Shown here: positions 8,810-17,527 of the stretch, in pieces
Layout: every line of letters starts with the position of its first letter
Position numbering within the stretch: the stretch's first letter is position 1
DNA from: Pseudomonas parafulva
GTDB taxonomy: Bacteria > Pseudomonadota > Gammaproteobacteria > Pseudomonadales > Pseudomonadaceae
Reading direction: 5' to 3'
Length of the DNA stretch: 64,000 bases
Assembly (NCBI RefSeq): GCF_002021815.1
Contig: NZ_CP019952.1
Location: forward strand, 651,001 to 715,000
The notes under the pieces: model-generated
Told to the model about the DNA's origin: nothing
Seen by the model: the letters and a program-made list of their open reading frames with translations, nothing else
Database searches by the model: none
Position numbers and translations under genes: made by a program

Positions 8810-9634
8810 TCAGCCGGTGGTCAGGATCAGTTCTCGCAAGCCGCCTGGGTGCTCGACCTGCTGGCCTGGCAGCTCGAAGCGGCGCTCGGCCAGGTAGCTG
8901 TAGTCCTGGCGCGCTTGCCCGATCAGCGCCATGTCGAGGTCCAACTGCAGCCGGCAGGCGCTGCGCCCTGCCTCGCACAATAGTTGGCCGTAAGGGTCGA
9001 CCACCGCGCTGCCGCCTGCAAACACCAGGTTGCCATCGCCCTGGCCGACGCGATTGACCATCACCGCATAGGCCTGGTTTTCCATGGCGCGAGCGCTGAT
9101 AGCAGTGCGGTGCGTGGGGCCGTACGGGTCCATGTTGCCGTTGGTCACCAGGATCAGCTCGGCGCCCAGCTGGCCCAGGGCGCGGGCGCTTTCGGGGAAT
9201 TCGATGTCGAAGCAGATCAACAGCCCTACGCGCACCCCTTTGTACAGCGCCGTGGCGTAGCGATCGCCCGCCGTGAAGATGCCCTTGTCGGAGGCCCACA
9301 GGTGGGTCTTGCGGTACTTCAGCGCGACACCGTCCGGGGTGATCAGCACGGTGGTGTTGTAGAAGTGCCCGTCTTCGCCCGCCTCGGCAAGGCCGACCAC
9401 GGCTGCCACGCCCTTGTCGGTCACCGCTTGGGCGACGGCGGCAAGCGTCGGGCCGGTCAGGGGCTCGGCGATGGCCGCGATGTTGTCTTGCGTCGGAAAG
9501 CCCATCAGCTGGGTTTCCGGGAACACGATCAGGTCCACATCCGCTGCGGCGCGGTGGATCGCCTCCAGGGTGCGTTCCAGGTTGTAGGCGGTGTCGCCGT
9601 CGCGACCGTCCAGCTGGACGAGTTCTACTTTCAT
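8810..9634 (-). CDS. Carbon-nitrogen hydrolase (nitrilase superfamily)
   Basis: A 274-residue cytoplasmic amidase of the nitrilase fold. The catalytic triad is visible as E40 (FPETQLMG), K109 (KYRKTHLW) and C141 (LICFDIEFPE). Members hydrolyse amides, carbamoyl compounds or nitriles. The adjacent PuuP-like permease makes an amine-derived amide such as N-carbamoylputrescine a reasonable but unproven substrate. The start at 9634 has AGGAG six bases upstream. The frame continues upstream without family similarity, so the longer form is rejected. Confidence 0.9.
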   Translation of the reverse strand: MKVELVQLDGRDGDTAYNLERTLEAIHRAAADVDLIVFPETQLMGFPTQDNIAAIAEPLTGPTLAAVAQAVTDKGVAAVVGLAEAGEDGHFYNTTVLITPDGVALKYRKTHLWASDKGIFTAGDRYATALYKGVRVGLLICFDIEFPESARALGQLGAELILVTNGNMDPYGPTHRTAISARAMENQAYAVMVNRVGQGDGNLVFAGGSAVVDPYGQLLCEAGRSACRLQLDLDMALIGQARQDYSYLAERRFELPGQQVEHPGGLRELILTTG

Positions 9635-9797
9635 TGCAACTCCTGACTGCGCAGCCAAACGGCTGCCAGGTAATCGACGCGGCGTGAAACCAGCGCACTG
9701 CACCGGCTGAGATAACGTGCCTGCCACTTGCTGTGGCGGACGGTGATTGCCCGAGTATGCCGCTGCCATCGGCGGCGGGGTAATTACGCCCTTGAGG

Positions 9798-9813
9798 TAA
9801 CCCATAGGGGTTA
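9798..9813. promoter_or_regulatory. Inverted repeat in divergent promoter region
   Basis: The 317 bases between the hydrolase gene and the LuxR-type gene contain the inverted repeat TAACCC-atag-GGGTTA, placed roughly midway. This is a plausible operator for the LuxR-type regulator. No other clear element was seen in this stretch. Confidence 0.35.
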
Positions 9814-9951
9814 GCCCCGTACACATTCCTTCGGTACTGGCCAACGCTGTGCTGAAAACAGCGCCGCAATGCCCATGCACTCCAGTACACTTTGCCTGCT
9901 CGGTTGTATTCACCCTGACCTGCATCTCACCTTTTGGTACAGAGCCCGGAC

Positions 9952-10731
9952 ATGAACCTCACACTTCAGGACATTGCCTGGCATCGGTCGGTCGGCCAGG
10001 TGATCGATGCGCTGGACCACCCCGGCTTCTGGCTGCGCCTGGTGCGGTTGCTGGAGCAATACGTGGCGTTCGACAGTTGGGTCGCGTTTCTTTTCAGCGA
10101 GCATCGCCCGCTGGTGTATGCCGAATCCCCCGGCAGTGATGGTGGGCTGGACCCGTTATTTCAGGATTACCTCATGGGCCTTTACCTGCTGGACCCGTTC
10201 TACATCGCCAGCCGGGAGACGCCGGCAAGCGGCCTGGTGCAGCTGGCCGACGTGGCCCCTGAATGCTTCGAGCGCACCGACTATTACCAGCGTTATTTCC
10301 GCCTCAACGTGGTGGCCGACGAGGTGCAGTACAACGTGGCCCTGGATGCCGGGCGCACGCTGTGCCTGTCGCTGGGTAGCCGCTCTCGCTTTGCGGGCGA
10401 GCAGATTGCGCTGCTGCATCTTCTGCAACCCTGGGTGCTGGCCACCATGCGCCAGCGCTTTCGGTTCGAGCACGATGTCGACGAAGTCACCCCGGCGCCT
10501 GCGTGGCAGAACCACCTGGCCGAGGGCTTTGGCCACCTTGAAACGCCGCTCACCGCCCGCGAACTGGAGGTGGGCCGCATGCTGCTCAGCGGCTGTTCCA
10601 GCAAGGAGATTGGCCGCAAACTCGCCATCTCCTCGGAAACTGTGCGGGTCCATCGCAAGCACATCTACCGCAAGCTGGGCATCAAGTCCCAGTCAGAGCT
10701 GTTCGCCTTGTTTCTCAAGGCCCAGCGCTAG
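9952..10731 (+). CDS. LuxR family (helix-turn-helix) transcriptional regulator
   Basis: A 259-residue regulator. The C-terminal 60 residues are a clear LuxR/NarL helix-turn-helix: LTARELEVGRMLLSG, SSKEIGRKLAISSETVRVH, KHIYRKLGIKSQSEL. The N-terminal 190 residues are not a receiver domain (no Asp/Lys pattern) and do not match the acyl-homoserine-lactone pocket well, so this is an orphan LuxR-type sensor of unknown ligand. The start at 9952 (MNLTLQDIAW) has only a weak ribosome-binding site. It diverges from the hydrolase/permease pair, which it probably controls. Confidence 0.87.
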   Translation: MNLTLQDIAWHRSVGQVIDALDHPGFWLRLVRLLEQYVAFDSWVAFLFSEHRPLVYAESPGSDGGLDPLFQDYLMGLYLLDPFYIASRETPASGLVQLADVAPECFERTDYYQRYFRLNVVADEVQYNVALDAGRTLCLSLGSRSRFAGEQIALLHLLQPWVLATMRQRFRFEHDVDEVTPAPAWQNHLAEGFGHLETPLTARELEVGRMLLSGCSSKEIGRKLAISSETVRVHRKHIYRKLGIKSQSELFALFLKAQR

Positions 10732-10747
10732 CAGCCGGTAGCTGGGT

Positions 10748-11404
10748 TCACGTGCGCTGCTCAACCTCTAGCAGCATGAACAGCCGATACATGACCACCG
10801 TGCCGAACAATTGCAGGAAGCCTGCCAGGCTGTCCACGAGCAGTTGCACGCCAGGGGAAGGGTCGGGGATGGCCATCAGGATCAGGCCTTCGATCAGCCA
10901 GATCGACGCCAGCACGGCCAGCAGGCACACCAGAATGCGCAGGAAATGGCCAGTGGTCATGCGGGCGCTTTCACGCATCGCCTGCACCACGGGCAAGCCG
11001 CGCAGCACCAACAGGTATTCGCCGAACACCAGGTTGACCATGATCCACACCCCAGGGAACACGAACAAGGCCATGCCGGCCATGATCAGCAACGAGCTGA
11101 TCAGCACCAGCAGCGTCAGCGCCGGCCAGAGCTGCACCGCACGGGCAAACAGGTCGCGCTTGGCGATCGCCTGGCCATTGCTGCGGGTATCGAGGTACAG
11201 GATCAGTGCTGCGCTGTACAGCGGGTAGCACAGCACGTAGATCAGCATGCCGTAGGCCGGGGAGGCCTGCTCGCCCAGCTGGCGATACAGCACCTGGGTC
11301 AGCACGGCTTCGAGCACCACCAGCGGCAGGCACAGTTGGGCAATACCGGCCAGGTGGCGGGTGAAGAAGTGGAGGGAGTCGCGCAAAACGCTCAGCGGAT
11401 TCAT
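10748..11404 (-). CDS. YciC family (UPF0259) membrane protein
   Basis: A 218-residue inner-membrane protein with about six hydrophobic segments and no charged catalytic motif. The pattern (RDSLHFFTRHLAGIAQL at the start, FPGVWIMVNLVFGEYLLVL in the middle, MRESARMTTGHFLRI after it) matches the YciC family, whose members E. coli YciC and YchE-neighbour proteins are not functionally defined. It stands alone, convergent with the LuxR-type gene. Confidence 0.78.
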   Translation of the reverse strand: MNPLSVLRDSLHFFTRHLAGIAQLCLPLVVLEAVLTQVLYRQLGEQASPAYGMLIYVLCYPLYSAALILYLDTRSNGQAIAKRDLFARAVQLWPALTLLVLISSLLIMAGMALFVFPGVWIMVNLVFGEYLLVLRGLPVVQAMRESARMTTGHFLRILVCLLAVLASIWLIEGLILMAIPDPSPGVQLLVDSLAGFLQLFGTVVMYRLFMLLEVEQRT

Positions 11405-11572
11405 GGGGTCAACATCGCATGGCAGTTGAAACAGGGGGTCTAACTCTAGCCCAAAGCGACCCTTGATCCGTTACTTGCTGAAAAAAGTTTCACCCCGCCG
11501 GTGATTGAATCAGCCGCGTCGACGCCCCATCTTTGAGCCTGTCCGTAGTCCCGCTACCCACGAGGTCGCCCC

Positions 11573-12334
11573 ATGAATACCGAAGAACAATCCCTGATCG
11601 ATGGCCTGTTCAGCCGCATCAAGCAGGCCGAAGACCCAAGCCAGCCCCGTGATGCGCAGGCCCAGGCCTGCATCGAGGCGCATGTGCGCCAGCAGCCGGC
11701 GGCCCCTTACTACATGGCCCAGGCGATCCTGGTGCAGGAAGCGGCCATCAAGCGCCTGGACGAACAAAACAAACAGCTCGAAGCGGAACTCAAGCAGGCA
11801 CGCGCCCAGGCCGAAGCTGCGCAGGCCGGCGCCTCGCAGAACACAGGCGGCGGCGGTTTTCTGTCCAGCCTCTTCGGCGCTGGCGGGCGTAGCTCGGCGC
11901 CGGCACCTGCCTCTCAGCCCCAGCGTTCGGTCGCACCGTCCGCACCCGCCGGTGGCGGCTGGCGCGAACCCGCGGCACCTGGCTTCTCGCAGCCGCCGGC
12001 CCAGCAGTCGGGCTTTAGCGCAGCGCCCGCGCGCGGCGGCGCCAGCAGCTTCCTGGGCGGCGCCATGCAGACGGCTGCCGGTGTAGCCGGTGGTGTCTTG
12101 CTGGCCCAGGGCATCAGCAGCCTGTTCAACCACAACTCCCAGCCCGAAGAGGTGGTCGAGGTGATCAAGGAAGCGCCTGCGCAGGCCAGTGACAGTGGCG
12201 GCTGGAACGACCAGAGCGAGCAGCAGCACGTGGCCGACAACAGCGGCTGGGGCAGCGACCAGGGCGGTTACAGTGACGCCGATTACGGCGGTGATGACGG
12301 GGGATTATTCTCCGACGACGATTCCTACGTCTGA
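11573..12334 (+). CDS. DUF2076 family protein
   Basis: A 253-residue protein of the DUF2076 type. The N-terminal helix-rich part (residues 1-85, MNTEEQSLIDGLFSRIKQAE through a coiled coil EQNKQLEAELKQARAQAE) is followed by a low-complexity Ala/Gly/Ser/Pro linker. A short hydrophobic glycine-rich segment (AAGVAGGVLLAQGISSLF, about 163-182) could insert in a membrane. The C-terminal tail is very acidic and rich in Asp and Gly. Function unknown; the layout resembles periplasmic ligand-binding-annotated DUF2076 proteins in other proteobacteria. Confidence 0.82.
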   Translation: MNTEEQSLIDGLFSRIKQAEDPSQPRDAQAQACIEAHVRQQPAAPYYMAQAILVQEAAIKRLDEQNKQLEAELKQARAQAEAAQAGASQNTGGGGFLSSLFGAGGRSSAPAPASQPQRSVAPSAPAGGGWREPAAPGFSQPPAQQSGFSAAPARGGASSFLGGAMQTAAGVAGGVLLAQGISSLFNHNSQPEEVVEVIKEAPAQASDSGGWNDQSEQQHVADNSGWGSDQGGYSDADYGGDDGGLFSDDDSYV

Positions 12335-12405
12335 CGGCTCTGGCATACTGCTGGCCTTCGCGGGGCGCTGAACCCGCCCCCGATTCGGCCAGACGAGGTG
12401 CCAAG

Positions 12406-12885
12406 GTGAAAAAGATCGCGCTGTTCGCCGACGTGCAGAACCTCTATTACACCGTGCGCCAGGCCCACGGTTGCCATTTCAACTACACCGCCTTGTGGAA
12501 CCAGGTCAGCCGCGAAGGCCAGATCGTCGAGGCGGTGGCCTATGCCATCGATCGGGGCGACAGCAAGCAGCAGCAGTTTCAGCAGATACTGCGCAACCTG
12601 GGTTTCGATGTGCGCCTCAAGCCCTTCATCCAGCGCAGCGATGGCTCGGCCAAGGGCGATTGGGATGTCGGCATCACCTTGGATGTGATCGATGCGGCCA
12701 GCCGCGTGGACCAGGTGGTATTGGCGTCGGGTGATGGGGATTTCGACCTGCTGCTCGACCGCGTGATCCAGCGTCACGGCACCGAAGCGGTGGTCTATGG
12801 CGTGCCTGGGCTGACGGCGATGTCGCTGATCCGCGCCGCCACCCGCTATGTGCCCATCGAGGGCCCGTTGTTGCTCAAGCACTAA
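12406..12885 (+). CDS. NYN domain (LabA/DUF88) ribonuclease-like protein
   Basis: A 159-residue single-domain NYN protein, a PIN-like fold expected to cut RNA. Acidic residues expected at the metal site are present: D9 (LFADVQNLYY), D85 and D87 (KGDWDVGITLDV), and D110/D112 (ASGDGDFDLLLDRV). It starts with GTG after GAGG and ends eight bases before the exonuclease gene, so the two nucleases are probably co-transcribed. Confidence 0.87.
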   Translation: MKKIALFADVQNLYYTVRQAHGCHFNYTALWNQVSREGQIVEAVAYAIDRGDSKQQQFQQILRNLGFDVRLKPFIQRSDGSAKGDWDVGITLDVIDAASRVDQVVLASGDGDFDLLLDRVIQRHGTEAVVYGVPGLTAMSLIRAATRYVPIEGPLLLKH

Positions 12886-12892
12886 GGTTTTT

Positions 12893-13498
12893 ATGGAACG
12901 TATCGCTGTCATCGACTTTGAAACCACCGGCATTTCCCCAGGCACCGGTTGCCGCGCCACCGAGGTGGCCGTGGTGATGCTCGAGCGCGGGCAAATCGTC
13001 GAGCGTTATCAGAGCCTGATGAACGCGGGGGTGTCGGTGCCTGCTTTCGTGTCGGGCTTGACCGGCATCACCACTGCCATGGTGCGCAAGGCACCCCCGG
13101 TGGAGCAGGTGATGAACGAGGTGGCCGAGTTCGTGGGGGCAACGCCGCTGCTGGCCCACAACGCCGCCTTCGACCAGAAGTTCTGGGACTTCGAGCTGGG
13201 CCGCATCGGCCGCAGCCGCAGCCAGCCCTTCGCCTGCTCGCTGTTGCTGTCCCGGCGCCTGCTGCCGGCAGCCCCCAACCACAAGCTGGGCACACTGACC
13301 CGCTGGGCCGGGCTGCCCAACACTGGCACGGCCCACCGGGCCATGGCCGACGCGGAAATGGCCGCCAACCTGGTCCAGCACCTGGCCGGCGTACTGCGCC
13401 AGGACCACGGGGTGCAGCAGCCTTCCCACGACTTGTTCTGCCGCCTGCAGAAAACCCCCGCCGCCAAGGTGCGCGACGCGCTGGCAATCTATCGCTGA
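12893..13498 (+). CDS. DEDDh 3'-5' exonuclease (DnaQ/PolC-type)
   Basis: A 201-residue exonuclease of the DnaQ/RNase T superfamily. All five catalytic residues are visible: D8 and E10 in IDFETTG, D94 in HNAAFDQ, and H148 and D153 in AHRAMADAE. It resembles the exonuclease domain of DNA polymerase III epsilon and PolC but stands alone, so a repair or RNA-trimming role is possible. The start at 12893 gives the motif at its usual distance from the N-terminus. It follows the NYN gene closely, which suggests a shared operon. Confidence 0.9.
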   Translation: MERIAVIDFETTGISPGTGCRATEVAVVMLERGQIVERYQSLMNAGVSVPAFVSGLTGITTAMVRKAPPVEQVMNEVAEFVGATPLLAHNAAFDQKFWDFELGRIGRSRSQPFACSLLLSRRLLPAAPNHKLGTLTRWAGLPNTGTAHRAMADAEMAANLVQHLAGVLRQDHGVQQPSHDLFCRLQKTPAAKVRDALAIYR

Positions 13499-13628
13499 AG
13501 CGGGCAGCGCCTGGCGTCGCACGCCCCAGGTTGCAAGTGTGCTGCTGATCCAGCGCCCCACTGTAGGGTTGCCGCTGCGCTTCACGCCGTTAGACTGCGT
13601 CACCCGCAAAAGGATTTTCGACTCGACC

Positions 13629-14522
13629 ATGTCCAGCACCCGCCGCTTCCCGCTTCTGCTAATCGGGGCCTTCGTGGCCCTGTATTTCGTATGGGGTTCA
13701 ACCTACCTGTTTATCCGCATCGGTGTGGAAAGCTGGCCGCCCATGCTCATGGCCGGGGTCCGCTTTCTGATTGCCGGAGGGCTGTTGTACGGCTTCATGC
13801 GCTGGCGAGGGGCGCCATCGCCGTCCTGGCCGCAGTGGCGGGCAGCGGGGCTGGTGGGCTTTTTGCTGCTCAGCTGTGGCAACGGGGGCGTGACCATCGC
13901 CGAACATGCGGGCGTGGCGTCCGGCGTGGCAGCGCTGGCGGTGGCGACCGTGCCCTTGTTCACCCTGGTGTTTGGGCTGATGTTCGGTTACCGCAACTCG
14001 GCGCTCGAATGGGCGGGCATCGTCTTGGGCCTGACTGGCATCGGTCTGCTCAACCTGGGCTCCAACCTGCAGGCGAGCCCGCTTGGCGCGGCGCTGCTGA
14101 TCTTCGCCGCCGCCTCGTGGGCGTTCGGGTCGGTGTGGAGCAAGCGCCTGCCCATGCCACCGGGCCCCATGGCCAGCGCTGCACAGATGCTGGTCGGCGG
14201 TACGGCATTGCTGCTGGGCAGCCTGCTGTCGGGCGAACGCATGACGCAGATGCCCACCGTTGCCGGCTGGGGCGCGCTGGCCTACCTCGTGTTCTTCGGC
14301 TCGATCCTGGCGTTCAGCGCCTACATGTACCTGCTCAAGCACGTTCGCCCGGCTGCCGCCACCAGCTATGCCTACGTCAATCCGGCCGTGGCGGTGCTGT
14401 TGGGCATCGTGTTCGCCGGCGAGCAGATCGGTGCCGAGGAGTGCGTTGCCATGGCCGTGATCATCGGCGCGGTGGTCCTGATCGGCCTGCCGCAGTGGCG
14501 CAAGGCGCGACCCGTCGCGTAG
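13629..14522 (+). CDS. EamA/DMT drug-metabolite exporter, YedA type
   Basis: A 297-residue inner-membrane transporter with ten predicted helices arranged as two EamA repeats (about residues 10-140 and 155-290). The start (FPLLLIGAFVALYFVWGSTY, then RIGVESWPPMLMAGVRFLIAGG) and the second repeat (VGGTALLLGSLLSGE, SYAYVNPAVAVLLGIVFAGE) are typical of the drug/metabolite exporter YedA. Substrate unknown. The ATG at 13629 is chosen because the upstream codons are not hydrophobic or conserved. It is a single-gene unit. Confidence 0.88.
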   Translation: MSSTRRFPLLLIGAFVALYFVWGSTYLFIRIGVESWPPMLMAGVRFLIAGGLLYGFMRWRGAPSPSWPQWRAAGLVGFLLLSCGNGGVTIAEHAGVASGVAALAVATVPLFTLVFGLMFGYRNSALEWAGIVLGLTGIGLLNLGSNLQASPLGAALLIFAAASWAFGSVWSKRLPMPPGPMASAAQMLVGGTALLLGSLLSGERMTQMPTVAGWGALAYLVFFGSILAFSAYMYLLKHVRPAAATSYAYVNPAVAVLLGIVFAGEQIGAEECVAMAVIIGAVVLIGLPQWRKARPVA

Positions 14523-14603
14523 CCGCTCGACCGGGAAACCTGCAAGTGCACAGGGGTGATGCGGTAGACTTGCCGGCTTCGCTGAACCCCTGATGGTATT
14601 GCC

Positions 14604-15935
14604 ATGAATTTCGCCAAACTCGGCCTGATCGAACCCTTGCTGCGCACCCTTGAGCAGCGCGATTACACCACCCCGACCCCGGTACAGGCCCAGGCCATCC
14701 CCGCCGTGCTGGCCGGCCGCGACCTGATGGCCGCCGCCCAGACCGGCACCGGCAAGACCGCAGGTTTTGCCCTGCCCGTGTTGCAACGCCTGGCGCTCGA
14801 AGGCGAGAAGGTCGCGGCCAACTCGATTCGTGCCCTGGTCCTAGTGCCCACCCGTGAACTGGCCGAGCAGGTGCATACCAACGTGCGCGAATACGCCGAG
14901 CACCTGCCGCTGAGCACCTATGCAGTGTATGGCGGGGTGAGCATCAACCCGCAGATGATGCGCCTGCGCCGCGGTGTGGACCTGCTGGTGGCGACCCCGG
15001 GCCGGCTGCTGGACCTGTATCGCCAGAACGCGATCAAGTTCAACCAGGTGCAGATTCTGGTGCTCGATGAAGCCGACCGCATGCTCGACCTGGGGTTTGC
15101 CGAGGAGCTGCAATCGGTCTATGCCGCGCTGCCCCGCAAACGCCAGACGCTGTTGTTCTCGGCGACGTTCTCGGACCAGATCCGCATGCTCGCAGGGCTC
15201 GCGCTCAACGACCCGCTCAGCATCGAAGTCAGCCCGCGCAATGCCACGGCCGCGAGCGTCAAGCAATGGCTGGTGACGGTGGACAAGAAGCGCAAGGTCG
15301 ACCTGTTCTGCCACCTGTTGCGCAAGCAGCGCTGGAAACAGGTGCTGGTCTTCGCCAAGACCCGCAACGGTGTCGATCAGCTGGTCGAGCGTTTGCTGGC
15401 CGAAGGGGTCAAGGCCGACGGCATCCATGGCGACCGCCCGCAAGCGACCCGGCAACGGGCGCTGGACAGCTTCAAGGCACGCGAAGTGCAGGTGCTGGTG
15501 GCCACCGACGTGGCTGCGCGCGGGCTGGATATTGACGACCTGCCGCTGGTGGTCAACCTGGACCTACCGATCGTGGCCGAAGACTACGTGCACCGTATCG
15601 GTCGCACCGGCCGTGCGGGCAACACGGGCGAGGCGATTTCGCTGGTGTGCGCCGACGAGGTGCAGTTGCTGGCGGCCATCGAGGTACTGACCCGCCAGAC
15701 GCTGGCGCGTCATGAAGAGCCTGATTTCATTCCTGATCACCGGGTACCGCTGACCGATGCCAGTGGTCAAGTGATGAAAAAGCCCAAGAAACCGAAGAAG
15801 GCCAAGGAAAACAGTGCCAAGCGCGGGCTGGGGCGGTGGATGGACAGTGACGAGGCAGGTACCGCGCCACCTGCGGTGAAGGCGGTGCGCAAGGTGCCTA
15901 GCTTCAATGGGGGGCCGCGCAAGCGCAAGCCTTGA
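14604..15935 (+). CDS. rhlE: DEAD-box RNA helicase RhlE
   Basis: A 443-residue RNA helicase. It has the Q motif (YTTPTPVQAQAIP), Walker A AQTGTGKT (45-52), DEAD (155-158), SAT (186-188), and motif VI HRIGRTGRAG. The Lys-rich tail (KKPKKPKKAKE and following, from about residue 390) is the kind of extension that gives RhlE proteins RNA affinity. RhlE acts in ribosome maturation and mRNA decay. Pseudomonas genomes often carry two rhlE genes, so this may be one of a pair. It forms its own transcription unit. Confidence 0.92.
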   Translation: MNFAKLGLIEPLLRTLEQRDYTTPTPVQAQAIPAVLAGRDLMAAAQTGTGKTAGFALPVLQRLALEGEKVAANSIRALVLVPTRELAEQVHTNVREYAEHLPLSTYAVYGGVSINPQMMRLRRGVDLLVATPGRLLDLYRQNAIKFNQVQILVLDEADRMLDLGFAEELQSVYAALPRKRQTLLFSATFSDQIRMLAGLALNDPLSIEVSPRNATAASVKQWLVTVDKKRKVDLFCHLLRKQRWKQVLVFAKTRNGVDQLVERLLAEGVKADGIHGDRPQATRQRALDSFKAREVQVLVATDVAARGLDIDDLPLVVNLDLPIVAEDYVHRIGRTGRAGNTGEAISLVCADEVQLLAAIEVLTRQTLARHEEPDFIPDHRVPLTDASGQVMKKPKKPKKAKENSAKRGLGRWMDSDEAGTAPPAVKAVRKVPSFNGGPRKRKP

Positions 15936-15994
15936 GCGGGTTTGGACAGGTCTAGGGCAGGACCCTGGTTGTTTGCGGGTGTCTTGCAGGGTTG

Positions 15995-16060
15995 CACAGC
16001 CGGCCCGGCGATTTGTCATACGGGGCTGAAACTCTGGGGCCACGCAGCGGCCCCCAACGG
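15995..16060. repeat. Degenerate REP-like remnant
   Basis: The stretch contains ggcccggcgatttg, gggctgaaact and ctggggccacgcagcggccccc, which correspond in order to parts of the REP block at 49.7 kb. It appears to be a decayed copy lying after rhlE. Confidence 0.5.
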
Positions 16061-16125
16061 GCTTGAATACAGAACAGAAGACCTTCAGACCACAACGCAA
16101 CCCCTCACCCCACCCAACCCCGCGA

Positions 16126-17379
16126 TCAGCCCGGCGTCTTCCCCCGCCGCCCCACCCAAGCCGCCGCCGCCCGCCCGGCGCGCAGCCCGCTGGCGAAGCA
16201 GGCAGTCAGCAGGTACCCGCCTGTTGGCGCTTCCCAGTCCAGCATTTCGCCTGCACAGAACACCCCTGGCATGTGCTTTATCATCAGCCCCTCATCCAGG
16301 CTTTCGAAGCGGACCCCGCCGGCACTGCTGATCGCTTCGTCCAGGGGGCGAGTGCGCACCAGCGTGATCGGCAGGGCCTTGATCGCCCGAGCAAGGGAGG
16401 GCGGGTCGGCGAAGGTTGCCGGGTCGGTCAGTTCACGCAGCAGCGCTGCCTTGACTCCGTTCAGGCCCAATTGCCCTTGCAAGTGCTTGGCCATGGACCG
16501 CGAGCCCCTCGGCCGTGCCAGCGCCTGGGCAATTTTGTCCACAGGCTTGTCCGGTAGCAGGTCCAGTACCAGCACACCGCTGCCACGCTGCTCGATGGCC
16601 GTGCGCACCTGCGCCGACCAGGCGTAGACCAGGCTGCCTTCCACACCCTGGGCGGTCAGGATGAATTCGCCTTTGCGCGGTGTGCTGCCGGGTACGCTCA
16701 ACGCAATGTTCTTGACCGGCGCCCCTGCGAACTTGTCGGTGAGCACTGCGCTCCAGCCCGCCACCTCGAACCCGCAATTGCTCGGTCGTAGGGGTGAGAT
16801 ATCCACAGCCCGGTCAGCCAGGGTTGCTTGCCAGCGCCCATCAGACCCCAACCGCGCCCAACTGCCGCCACCCAGCGCCAGTACTACCACCGCAGGTCGG
16901 ACCAGCCGCTCGCCCTGTGGATAAGCAATCCGCAGCGCGCCGTCCTCGCTCCAGCCCAGCCAGCGATGACGGTTGTGGATAACCACGCCGCTTTCACGCA
17001 GGCGCTTGAGCCACGCGCGTAAAAGCGGGGCGGCTTTCATGTCGGTGGGGAACACGCGGCCCGAGCTGCCTACGAACGTGGCAATGCCCAGCGCGTGAAT
17101 CCACTGGCGCAAGGCGTTGGCATCAAAATCGCGCAGCAGCCCGTCAACCTCGCCCTGGCGCTCGGCATACCGCGCCGCAAAGGCAGGGTAGGGCTCGGAA
17201 TGGGTGATGTTCATGCCACCCACGCCCGCCAGCAGAAACTTGCGACCTACTGAAGGCATGGCGTCGAACACTTCCACCGCAAGCCCGGCCTGTGCCAGGG
17301 CTTCAGCCGCCATCAGGCCGGCAGGGCCGCCCCCGATGACAGCGGCGACAGGAAGGGCGGGGTGACTTACTTCGGACAT
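16126..17379 (-). CDS. FAD-dependent flavoprotein, TIGR03862/HI0933 family
   Basis: A 417-residue flavoprotein. The N-terminal Rossmann motif GGGPAGLMAAEALAQAG (about 17-33) binds FAD, and LLAGVGGMNITHSEP (about 50-64) is typical of the HI0933/YhiN group. VVLALGGGSWARLGSDG lies in the middle. A C-terminal second FAD contact (GVFCAGEMLDWEAPTGGYLL) is present. Members may act on tRNA or other substrates, but none in this subfamily has a settled reaction. The start at 17379 (MSEVSHPALP) places the Rossmann motif near the N-terminus. Single-gene unit. Confidence 0.88.
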   Translation of the reverse strand: MSEVSHPALPVAAVIGGGPAGLMAAEALAQAGLAVEVFDAMPSVGRKFLLAGVGGMNITHSEPYPAFAARYAERQGEVDGLLRDFDANALRQWIHALGIATFVGSSGRVFPTDMKAAPLLRAWLKRLRESGVVIHNRHRWLGWSEDGALRIAYPQGERLVRPAVVVLALGGGSWARLGSDGRWQATLADRAVDISPLRPSNCGFEVAGWSAVLTDKFAGAPVKNIALSVPGSTPRKGEFILTAQGVEGSLVYAWSAQVRTAIEQRGSGVLVLDLLPDKPVDKIAQALARPRGSRSMAKHLQGQLGLNGVKAALLRELTDPATFADPPSLARAIKALPITLVRTRPLDEAISSAGGVRFESLDEGLMIKHMPGVFCAGEMLDWEAPTGGYLLTACFASGLRAGRAAAAWVGRRGKTPG

Positions 17380-17527
17380 GATCGGCTGCAGGCTGTGGAA
17401 AAGACGCGCATTCTAACGCAGCACGCCTCCCACAAGCACTGATCAAAAAATGATCAATAACGCGCAAGCAGCGGCATCAAAGGGCTACAGCCTGTTTCGC
17501 TCAGGTTATCCACAAGCGGTTCCACAG

